Below are positions 1-6,101 of a stretch of 22,251 nucleotides of DNA, one piece after another. Source of the stretch: JASFUX01 sp050050115 (GTDB lineage: Bacteria; Pseudomonadota; Alphaproteobacteria; Caulobacterales; Maricaulaceae); NCBI GenBank assembly GCA_050050115.1, contig JASFUX010000021.1:1-22251 (forward strand). Direction: 5' to 3'. The notes beneath the pieces were generated by a model. That model was given only the letters and a program-made list of their open reading frames with translations. It was not told where the DNA came from and ran no database searches. The translations under genes and the position numbers were made by a program. Each line of letters begins with the position of its first letter. Positions within the stretch are counted from its first letter, which is position 1.

Positions 1-229
1 GCGGCGCGTCGCCCAGGCGCGCGGCGATCTCGTCGGCGAGAGCAAGCGCGCGCTCCTGGCCGGCGTCCGTCAAGCCGGGATTGGGGTCGTCGTCGGCGCG
101 TTCGGCGTGCCGCACGAGGAAGATTCTCATCTCGGCCTCTTGCCCAGCCGCGTCAGCGAAGCCCGTCCCGGATGCGCAGGCGCACAGGCCGATGGCGACG
201 AGCGTGGCGAAGACGGTCAGGCGCTTCAT
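1..229 (-). CDS. Histidine phosphatase family protein, exported (partial, C-terminus cut by window edge)
   Basis: Only the first 76 residues are present; the gene runs off the left edge. After a hydrophobic N-terminal segment (residues 4-18, ending LCAC, a possible but non-canonical lipobox) comes IFLVRHAER at about residues 36-44. This is the phosphohistidine RHxxR loop of the histidine phosphatase (phosphoglycerate mutase-like) superfamily, followed by the family-typical LTDAGQERA. The short N-terminus and the early RHG-type loop fit SixA-like or small periplasmic phosphatases; the substrate cannot be told. A second in-frame Met at residue 34, just before the catalytic loop, would give a cytosolic version, but the upstream signal-like stretch is in frame and argues for the longer start. 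It lies 42 bp downstream of the ABC permease on the same strand, so it may be the last gene of the efflux operon. No strong Shine-Dalgarno is visible. Confidence 0.8.
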   Translation of the reverse strand, partial: MKRLTVFATLVAIGLCACASGTGFADAAGQEAEMRIFLVRHAERADDDPNPGLTDAGQERALALADEIAARLGDAP

Positions 230-271
230 GTGGAGAGCCTAGAGCGAGACGCGAGCCGGCGAAACCGCCGA

Positions 272-1441
272 TCAATCCAGCGTGCGGCGATACCGCAGCA
301 TCGCGATCGAGAAGATTACCACGAGGATCGCGCCGAGCGCCGCCAGCTCGGTCCAGATCTCCGCGACGTCCGCGCCCTTGAGCATCACCGCGCGCACCGC
401 GCGGATGAAGTGGGTGTTGGGCAGGACGTTGCCGATCGCCTGCGCCCAGCCCGGCATGCCGCGGAACGGAAACATGAAGCCCGACAGCAGGATCGAGGGG
501 AGCAGGATGAAGAAGGTCATCTGCATCGCCTGAAGTTGGGACTTCGCCAGGGTCGAGAACAGGAAGCCGAGCGACAGATTGACCACGACGAACTCGGCCG
601 TCGCTAGCGAGAAGGCGAGCGGGTCGCCGAGAAACGGCACGTCGAACAGCGCGAACGCGAGCGTCAGCATCAGGAGAACTTGGAGCAAGCCGACGACGAT
701 GAACGGGCCGATCTTGCCCGCCATCACTTCGCTGGCGTGGGTTGGGGCGGCGAGCAGCGTTTCGAGCGTGCCGGTCTCGCGCTCGCGCGTCAGCGCCATG
801 GCGGTGAGGAGCGTCATGGTCATCGTCAGGATCACGCCCAGGAGCCCCGGCACGATGTTGACCGCGGTCCGGCCGGCGGGGTTGTAGCGAGCGTGGACGA
901 TGGCCTCGACCGCAGGGTCTGTGCGCTCAGGATCGTCGATGAGCGGTCTGATCGCCGATTGTACGATGCGCGGGAACGCCGCGGACGCCGAGCCCGACGC
1001 CACGGGGTCGGTCGCGTCGGTGTCGAGCAGCAGCTGCGGGCGATCCCCGCGCGCCAGATCGCGTTCGAAGTTCTCAGGCACCGTGACCACGAAGAGGGCG
1101 CGTCCCGAAGCCAGCGCGCTGTCGACCTCTTCAGGCGTGCGGACCTCGCCGACGACGTCGAAGTACTCCGAGGTCTCGAGCCCCTGGACGATGGCGCGGA
1201 CGGCGGGACCGGTGTCGCGCGCTTCGATGAGGGCGGGCAGGTGGCGCGGATCGGTGTTGATCGCGAAACCGAACAGCAGGAGCTGCATGATCGGTATGCC
1301 GACCATCATCGCGAAGGTCAGCCGGTCGCGCCGCATCTGCACGAACTCTTTGGCGAAGATCGCCCGGGCGCGCGCGAAGCTGAAGCCGGTGGAGATGCGG
1401 CGCTGGTCGTTCGGCGAAGAGGCGTTCGGCTCGCCGGTCAT
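272..1441 (-). CDS. ABC-2 type transporter permease (YbhS/YbhR/YhhJ-like)
   Basis: The protein has 389 aa. It shows the classic ABC-2 permease plan: a cytoplasmic N-terminus with an amphipathic KEFVQMRRDR segment, TM1 at about residues 41-61, a large periplasmic domain (about 62-195), then five hydrophobic segments from about 196 to the C-terminus. The motif LTREREtGTLETLLAAP (about 217-233), conserved in the YbhS/YhhJ family just after TM2, is present. The start ATG overlaps the stop of the ATPase gene by 4 bp (ATGA at 1441-1438), indicating translational coupling. With the ATPase and the HlyD-type lipoprotein it should form a small-molecule or drug exporter of the YbhGFSR type. Only one permease gene is present, whereas E. 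coli YbhFSR has two, so this one probably homodimerises. The exported substrate is unknown. Confidence 0.93.
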   Translation of the reverse strand: MTGEPNASSPNDQRRISTGFSFARARAIFAKEFVQMRRDRLTFAMMVGIPIMQLLLFGFAINTDPRHLPALIEARDTGPAVRAIVQGLETSEYFDVVGEVRTPEEVDSALASGRALFVVTVPENFERDLARGDRPQLLLDTDATDPVASGSASAAFPRIVQSAIRPLIDDPERTDPAVEAIVHARYNPAGRTAVNIVPGLLGVILTMTMTLLTAMALTRERETGTLETLLAAPTHASEVMAGKIGPFIVVGLLQVLLMLTLAFALFDVPFLGDPLAFSLATAEFVVVNLSLGFLFSTLAKSQLQAMQMTFFILLPSILLSGFMFPFRGMPGWAQAIGNVLPNTHFIRAVRAVMLKGADVAEIWTELAALGAILVVIFSIAMLRYRRTLD

Positions 1442-2361
1442 TGGAAATTATCCTCCGAGCCGGTCATCAGGTAGATGAACGCCTCCTCAAGTCCGGTCTT
1501 GGCCTTGGTCCAGTAGAGCTCTTCTCGGTCACGGTAGGGCGCGACGGCGCGGGCGAGGGCGGCCTCGTCGGTCCCGCTGACGTGCAGCGCCGCGCCGAAG
1601 CGCGCGACCTGATCGACGCCGGGCGTTTTCTTCAGCTCCTCGTAGAGCGCCTTGAGCCCGCGGCCTTCGACCCGCCAAGTGGTCAGGCCGACGCGGCTCG
1701 CGACCTCGCCGGCGGGCGCGTCGATCAGCTTCTTGCCGTAGGCGATGAAGGCGATGGAGTCGCACTGCACCGCCTCGTCCATGTAGTGGGTCGAAACGAG
1801 CACGGTGACGCCGTTGTCGGCGAGGCGGTGGATGCGCTCCCAGAAGTCGCGTCGCGCCTTGGGGTCGACCCCCGCGGTGGGCTCGTCGAGCAGCAAGAGC
1901 GGGGGATCGTGCAGCTGGCTCGCCGCGAGCGCGAGCCGTTGTTTCCAACCGCCCGAGAGCGTGCCGGCGAACTGGTTTGCGCGCGGAGCCAGCTCGTACT
2001 CGTCGAGCGCCTGGTCGACCCGCACGCCGACGTGCGGCACCTGCTGCAGGCGGGCGATGAACAGCAGGTTCTCGCGCACGGTGAGGTGCTCGTAGAGCGA
2101 AAACCGCTGGGTCATATAGCCGACCCGCGCCTTCACCTGGACGCTGTCCTTGACGATGTCGAACCCCAGGCAGGTCCCCTCGCCGCCGTCGGGCTTCAAG
2201 AGGCCGCACATCATCCGGATGGTCGTCGTCTTGCCCGAGCCGTTGGGGCCGAGAAAGCCGTAGATCGCGCCCTTCGGCACGGCCATGTCGAAATCGCGCA
2301 CCACTGTCTTGTCGCCGAAGCGCTTGGTCAGGCCACGGACGTCGATGACGGCTTCGGTCAT
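1438..2361 (-). CDS. ABC transporter ATP-binding protein (YbhF-like, single NBD)
   Basis: The protein has 307 aa when started at the ATG at 2361. The longer open frame to 2550 is rejected because its first 63 codons are an Arg-rich shadow of the adaptor gene and the ATG at 2361 sits in an ATGA overlap with the adaptor's stop. Walker A is GPNGSGKT (38-45), the signature is LSGGWKQ (135-141), Walker B is LLLLDE (155-160) in LLLLDEPTAGVDP, and the H-loop His is in STHYMDEA (about 192). The STHYMDEA form is typical of the drug/polysaccharide-type exporters associated with ABC-2 permeases. E. coli YbhF has two fused NBDs; this protein has one, so it should dimerise with itself. It energises the downstream permease. 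Confidence 0.95.
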   Translation of the reverse strand: MTEAVIDVRGLTKRFGDKTVVRDFDMAVPKGAIYGFLGPNGSGKTTTIRMMCGLLKPDGGEGTCLGFDIVKDSVQVKARVGYMTQRFSLYEHLTVRENLLFIARLQQVPHVGVRVDQALDEYELAPRANQFAGTLSGGWKQRLALAASQLHDPPLLLLDEPTAGVDPKARRDFWERIHRLADNGVTVLVSTHYMDEAVQCDSIAFIAYGKKLIDAPAGEVASRVGLTTWRVEGRGLKALYEELKKTPGVDQVARFGAALHVSGTDEAALARAVAPYRDREELYWTKAKTGLEEAFIYLMTGSEDNFQ

Positions 2362-3305
2362 GACGCGGGCGTTTCCAGGCGCGCGCGCAGCGGCGCGCCG
2401 GCGGGCGGAGCGGCGTCCTCGAAGCGCGCCTCGATGCGGTAGACCAGACGGGCGCGCTCCTTGTCCGAGAAGATCGTCGGCGCGGTGTATTCGGCCTCGC
2501 TGGCGATGTGAGAGATGCGCGCCGCCAGGGCGTCGCCGCAGCCGTCGCATTGCACGCTTACCGGATCGCCGACGGAAAGAGCGCCGAGCCGGGGCTCGGG
2601 CGCGAACAGGATGGCGACGAGATCGCCGTCCGGCAGGAAGCGCACGACCGGGGCGGTCGGCGCGGCGGTTTCGCCCTCGTCGCGTAGGATGCGTTCGATC
2701 AGGCCGTCGGACGGCGCGCGCACGACCCGTTTGGCGAGGGCGTCGCGGGCGGCGTCGACGGCGGCGCGGGCGGCGTCGGCCTCGGCGCCGAGCGCGCGCA
2801 GGGCGTTCTCGCGGGCGGGCAGCTCGGCGAGGGTCACCCGCTCGCGCATTTCCGCCACGCGGGAGTCCGCCGCCCTGACCGCGGCTTCGGCTGCGTCCAG
2901 CCGGGCGCGCGGGACCACGCCCTGCGTGAACAAGGGCTCGATGCGCTCCAGCTCGTCGTGTGCATCGTCGGCCGCCGCGCGGGCCTGCGTCAGCATCTCG
3001 CGGGCCGCTTCGATCTCGGGCGCGCGTCCGCCCGCCGCAGCGTCGTCGAAGCGCGCCTCGGCGGCTTCGGCGGCGGCCTCGGCGCGCTCGAGTTCGGCCG
3101 TTTCCCGCGCGTCGTCGAGCCGGGCGACGACCGCGCCGGCCGATACGCGCTGTCCTTCGGCGACCTCGATCGCGACGACCCGGCCGGCGACGTCGGGCGC
3201 CAGCGTGCGAAAACGCCCCTCGGCGTAGCCGTGCAGGACGTCATCGGACCCGCTGCAGCCAGCGAGCGCGACAAGCAAAGTCAACGGAAGCAGTGCACGG
3301 ATCAT
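2358..3305 (-). CDS. HlyD/YbhG-type periplasmic adaptor lipoprotein
   Basis: The protein has 315 aa. The N-terminus is a lipoprotein signal with lipobox LAGC (Cys17). It is followed by a biotinyl-lipoyl-like half-domain (GRVVAIEVAEGQRVSAGAVVARLDD, here from about residue 41), a long Ala/Glu/Arg-rich coiled-coil hairpin (about 65-190), the second lipoyl half (VVRAPSDGLIERILRDEGE) and a beta-barrel region. This is the membrane-fusion-protein architecture linking inner-membrane exporters to an outer-membrane channel. The paired-cysteine CDGC element (about 250) in the barrel is unusual for the family and could be oxidised in the periplasm. The start overlaps the tetR stop by 4 bp (ATGA 3305-3302). 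E. coli YbhG has a plain signal peptide; a lipid anchor resembles AcrA-type adaptors. No outer-membrane channel gene is seen nearby. Confidence 0.9.
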   Translation of the reverse strand: MIRALLPLTLLVALAGCSGSDDVLHGYAEGRFRTLAPDVAGRVVAIEVAEGQRVSAGAVVARLDDARETAELERAEAAAEAAEARFDDAAAGGRAPEIEAAREMLTQARAAADDAHDELERIEPLFTQGVVPRARLDAAEAAVRAADSRVAEMRERVTLAELPARENALRALGAEADAARAAVDAARDALAKRVVRAPSDGLIERILRDEGETAAPTAPVVRFLPDGDLVAILFAPEPRLGALSVGDPVSVQCDGCGDALAARISHIASEAEYTAPTIFSDKERARLVYRIEARFEDAAPPAGAPLRARLETPAS

Positions 3306-3943
3306 TTCGTTTCCTTGGAGCTGGGCGCGGCGAGGCCGTTGAACAAGATGTCGAACGCCTTCGCGGCGAGATCGTCGGGATCGAGCGGCGGGTCGTCCGG
3401 GTCGGGCAAAATGAAGGTGAGGACCATGTTGGCGAACAACGGTCCGGCGAAGGCGCGCGCGGCGACCTTGGGGTCGACGTCCCGGAACACGCCTTTGCGC
3501 ACGCCCGCCGCGATGAGGCGCGCGAACGCCGCCTTGCCGACGTTGACGACGTTCTTGCGGTAGTAGGTCGCGATGCGCGGAAACCGGTGCGCCTCGGAGA
3601 TCATCAGGCGCGGCGCGGCGGAGATGTTCGGGTCGGCGAGCCCCCGTGCGATGCCTTGGACCACGGCGCGCAGGGTGCCTTCCGGGTCCGCGTCTGCCGC
3701 CGCGTCGATGAAGGCGGCGGCGTCGGCGACCAGCCGGCCGGCCGAGCGGGCGATCAGCGCTTCGAGCAGCGTCTCCTTGGAGTCGAAATAGAGATAGACC
3801 GCGCCCTTGGACAGGCCAGCCGCCTTGGCCACGTCGTCCATCCGCGCAGCCGAAAAGCCTTTGTCGGTGAAGACTTTCAGCGCCGCGTCGAGGATCTCGT
3901 CGGGGCGGGCTTCCGGCCGGCGGGCGGGTTTGGCGCGAGTCAT
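3302..3943 (-). CDS. TetR/AcrR family transcriptional regulator
   Basis: The protein has 213 aa. Its N-terminal TetR DNA-binding domain (about residues 14-62) is textbook: ILDAALKVFTDKGFSAARMDD, then the HTH VAKAAGLSKGAVYLYFDSKE (about 38-57). The C-terminal ligand domain is divergent, as usual, and ends in a phenylalanine-rich dimerisation helix region. It is the first gene of the efflux operon and overlaps the adaptor gene, as in the CecR(YbiH)-YbhGFSR arrangement of E. coli, so it most likely represses its own operon and is released by a toxic ligand. The operator and promoter lie immediately upstream (separate entries). There is no Shine-Dalgarno before the ATG, which fits a leaderless transcript. 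Confidence 0.93.
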   Translation of the reverse strand: MTRAKPARRPEARPDEILDAALKVFTDKGFSAARMDDVAKAAGLSKGAVYLYFDSKETLLEALIARSAGRLVADAAAFIDAAADADPEGTLRAVVQGIARGLADPNISAAPRLMISEAHRFPRIATYYRKNVVNVGKAAFARLIAAGVRKGVFRDVDPKVAARAFAGPLFANMVLTFILPDPDDPPLDPDDLAAKAFDILFNGLAAPSSKETK

Positions 3944-3949
3944 GACTGT

Positions 3950-3978
3950 TTTATAACTGACCAGTCAGTCAGTTTCAA
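3950..3978 (-). promoter_or_regulatory. Promoter of the tetR-efflux operon, probably leaderless
   Basis: On the minus strand a -35 TTGAAA (3978-3973), a 17-nt spacer and a -10 TATAAA (3955-3950) form a near-consensus sigma-70 promoter. The expected start point, 6-7 nt past the -10, falls on or next to the A of the tetR ATG at 3943. No ribosome binding site precedes that ATG. The exact start point is inference. Confidence 0.7.
3955..3974. promoter_or_regulatory. Predicted TetR operator, 20-bp perfect-arm palindrome in the promoter spacer
   Basis: AACTGAC-N6-GTCAGTT is a 7-bp-arm inverted repeat, and an additional GTCAGT half-site overlaps at 3964-3969. It occupies the spacer between the minus-strand -35 and -10 exactly, so a bound TetR dimer would block RNA polymerase. 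On the plus strand a weaker promoter (TTTGGC at 3929-3934, 17-nt spacer, TATAAC at 3952-3957) would begin transcription at about 3964, inside the same palindrome. TetR might therefore also control the rightward genes. Binding by this TetR is inferred from position. Confidence 0.65.
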
Positions 3979-4034
3979 GTCGATCCGAGCGGCTTTCTTT
4001 CGGGCGCGCCTTGCGCGAGGCGTCTCCAGACGCT

Positions 4035-4106
4035 GAGAATGCCGCTGAGAACGACGTCAAGAACGCCGCCCAGAGCGGTGTCCAAAGCGGAATCGAGAAT
4101 GGCGTC
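4035..4106 (+). repeat. Six degenerate 12-bp tandem repeats in the leader of the phosphatase-like gene
   Basis: Six consecutive 12-mers (4035, 4047, 4059, 4071, 4083, 4095) share the pattern nAGAACGncGTC, for example GAGAATGCCGCT, GAGAACGACGTC, AAGAACGCCGCC and GAGAATGGCGTC. They lie between the divergent promoter region and the start codon at 4131. In the frame of the downstream gene they would encode a four-residue period (AEN-, KN-, QSG-, ENG-like), reachable only from a TTG at 4011. I see no other gene in 3944-4130. Confidence 0.55.
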
Positions 4107-4130
4107 TCGAAAAGGAACGGGGAGGGTCGC

Positions 4131-4742
4131 ATGCGGAAAAAGCTGCTTCGATTGAGCCTTGCGGCGGCGATCGCCGCTGCGGCTGCTGCGGGCGCGTCGC
4201 TCGGCGCCAGCGCGCAGGAGCCCATCGTGTTCCCCGAGCGGCTCGAGCCGGACGGTTTCCGCGACGTGCTGGCCGACGTCGGACCCGCTTATATCGCCGG
4301 TCAACCCGACGAGGCGGCGCTCGAGCGTCTGGCGGCCGAGGGCGTGAGCACGGTGATCAGCCTGCGCACGCCTCAGGAGATGGACAACCGCGAGGTCGTG
4401 CCGTTTGACGAGGCCGCGACGCTCGCGGCGCTTGGGTTGGACTACGTCCATATTCCGCTCGGCTCGGACGAGTATCCCTATACGGAAGATGCTGTAGACG
4501 CGTTCGCTGCGGCGCTCGAAGGCGCGGAGGGCAAGACGCTCTTACACTGCACGGTGGCTTGGCGCGCTAGTCACATGTGGGCGGCGTATCTGATCAAGTA
4601 CCAGGGCATGAGCGTCGAAGACGCGGTGCGTCACGCTGAGGCGATCAACTTTGGCGCTGAGCCGCCGCTCGTGCAGATGCTTGATCTGCAGCTTGTCTAC
4701 GCGCCGGATGACGCCGACGGGGTGGTTGTCGCCGACGACTGA
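4131..4742 (+). CDS. Exported DUF442/PTP-like phosphatase or sulfurtransferase-like protein
   Basis: The protein has 203 aa from the ATG at 4131, preceded by a GGGGAGGG ribosome binding site. A signal peptide (residues 1-28, KK then an Ala-rich core, cleavage after ASA) makes it periplasmic. The mature part shows the DUF442/dual-specificity-phosphatase-like fold: YIAGQPDEAALERLAAEGV and VISLRTPQE (about 54-83), then the catalytic-type loop HCTVAWRAS with Cys140 and Arg145 (CX4R). The CX4R spacing is shared by rhodaneses and DUF442 proteins rather than classical CX5R tyrosine phosphatases. DUF442 is known fused to the ETHE1 persulfide dioxygenase in Blh of BigR operons, so a sulfur-related role is plausible next to a SoxC-like gene, but this is inference. 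It is 57 bp upstream of that gene and probably in one operon with it. A longer reading from TTG 4011 would bury the signal peptide and is disfavoured. Confidence 0.8.
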   Translation: MRKKLLRLSLAAAIAAAAAAGASLGASAQEPIVFPERLEPDGFRDVLADVGPAYIAGQPDEAALERLAAEGVSTVISLRTPQEMDNREVVPFDEAATLAALGLDYVHIPLGSDEYPYTEDAVDAFAAALEGAEGKTLLHCTVAWRASHMWAAYLIKYQGMSVEDAVRHAEAINFGAEPPLVQMLDLQLVYAPDDADGVVVADD

Positions 4743-4799
4743 GAAACGTCGTCCGGGCGGCCAAGCGCGCCGACTGGGGGAATGGGAGGGCGGAGCAAG

Positions 4800-6101
4800 A
4801 TGGGCAGCAAAGAGAAGACCGCAGCCGACGCCGAGCGCGTCGCGGGCGGCGGCCTGCTTCATCGTCGCGCGCTACTGACACAGAGCTTTCGGCTCGCCGG
4901 CGCTGCGAGCGCGGCGGTCGCCTTTTCGGGCGCGTCGCGCGCGCAGGACGATCTGCTGCCGGACGAACGTCCGCCGTGGATGACCAGCCAAGGAGGCCGG
5001 GTGAGTGGTTACGGCGCGCCTTCGCCTCATGAAGGCGGCGTGCAGCGCGCCCATGGCCAAGGCAATCCGCTCTGGCCCGGCGTCGGCGCCTCCCGCACGC
5101 CGCTCGAGCTCCTCCAGGGGATCGTCACGCCGAACGGCCTGCATTTCGAGCGCCATCATTCGAGCGTGCCCGAGATCGATCCGGCGCAGCACCGCCTGAT
5201 CCTGCACGGTCTCGTCCGCCAGCCGCTGGTCTACGACCTTGATGCGCTTGCGCGCTATCCGATGATCTCGCGTTTTCACTTCGTCGAGTGCGGCGGCAAC
5301 TCGGCATCGAACACGCGCGACGCCGCGCCGCAATCGACGTGCGGCGGCATCCACGGGCTCGTGTCGTGCGCGGAATGGACCGGCGTTCCGCTTTCGACGC
5401 TGCTCGACGAGGCCGGCCTCGCCGAGAACGCGGCCTGGGTCATCGCCGAGGGCGCGGACGCGGGGAACATGGTCCGCTCGATACCGCTCGAAAAGGCGCT
5501 CGACGATGTGATCATCGCTCTTTACCAGAACGGCGAACGCGTGCGCCCCGAGAACGGCTATCCGATGCGCCTGCTCGCGCCGGGCTGGGAGGGCAACCTC
5601 AACGTCAAGTGGCTGCACCGCATCAAGGTGACCAGCGGACCGGCGCACTCGCGCGCGGAGACGGGGCAGTACACGGATCTTCTGCCCGACGGACGGGCGC
5701 GGCAGTTCTCGCTACCGATGGGGGTCAAGTCGGTGATCACTCATCCGTCGGGCCAGATGAGCATCGACGGGCAGGGCTACTACGAGATCTCCGGGCTCGC
5801 CTGGTCAGGTCATGGCCGCATCGCGCGGGTGGACGTCTCCGCCGACGGCGGGATGAGCTGGGCCGAGGCGATGCTCGAGGGAACGCCGATGCCGATGTGC
5901 TTGACGCGTTTTCGCGCGCCCTGGGCCTGGGACGGCGGCCCGGCGCTACTCGCGAGCCGCGCGGTTGACGAAGCGGGCAACATCCAGCCCACCCATGCTC
6001 AGGCGGTCGCGCCTTACTCGAGCGGCAACTTCTATCACTACAACGGCATCCAGGCCTGGGCGGTGTCGGAGGCGGGCGAGGTGTCAAATGCGTTCATTTG
6101 A
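4800..6101 (+). CDS. SoxC-like periplasmic molybdopterin sulfite dehydrogenase
   Basis: The protein has 433 aa, close to the usual SoxC length. The start at 4800 is preferred over the in-frame ATG at 4782 because GGGAGGG and CGGAG lie just before it. The N-terminus is Tat-like: HRRALL (21-26), a hydrophobic stretch and cleavage near SRA-QD (47-50). Family hallmarks are TPNGLHFERHH (110-120), the molybdenum-ligating Cys164 in HFVECGGNS (ECAGNS in most relatives), SCAEWTGVPLSTLLDEAG (189-206) and GYPMRLLAPGWEGNLNVKWL (253-272). The C-terminal half is the Mo-co dimerisation domain. SoxC normally partners the diheme cytochrome SoxD; no SoxD or other sox genes are here. Instead a cytochrome c-PQQ fusion follows, overlapping this gene by 14 bp. 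Its substrate could be sulfite, sulfane sulfur or another oxo-acceptor; the name reflects family only. Confidence 0.88.
   Translation: MGSKEKTAADAERVAGGGLLHRRALLTQSFRLAGAASAAVAFSGASRAQDDLLPDERPPWMTSQGGRVSGYGAPSPHEGGVQRAHGQGNPLWPGVGASRTPLELLQGIVTPNGLHFERHHSSVPEIDPAQHRLILHGLVRQPLVYDLDALARYPMISRFHFVECGGNSASNTRDAAPQSTCGGIHGLVSCAEWTGVPLSTLLDEAGLAENAAWVIAEGADAGNMVRSIPLEKALDDVIIALYQNGERVRPENGYPMRLLAPGWEGNLNVKWLHRIKVTSGPAHSRAETGQYTDLLPDGRARQFSLPMGVKSVITHPSGQMSIDGQGYYEISGLAWSGHGRIARVDVSADGGMSWAEAMLEGTPMPMCLTRFRAPWAWDGGPALLASRAVDEAGNIQPTHAQAVAPYSSGNFYHYNGIQAWAVSEAGEVSNAFI

Noticed and set aside
680..1474. 264-codon plus-strand frame over the ABC permease
   Set aside because: It is a shadow of the permease gene, with no signal, motif or start context.
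2362..2550. Longer N-terminus for the ABC ATPase
   Set aside because: Arg-rich sequence overlapping the adaptor gene; the ATGA overlap at 2361-2358 and ABC homology fix the start.
4011..4130. N-terminal extension of the phosphatase-like protein from TTG 4011
   Set aside because: It would place 40 hydrophilic residues before a well-formed signal peptide that has its own ATG and ribosome binding site at 4131.
5965..6087. Longer N-terminus for the cytochrome-PQQ protein
   Set aside because: It lies within the SoxC-like gene in another frame and would bury the lipoprotein signal; 6088 has a good ribosome binding site.
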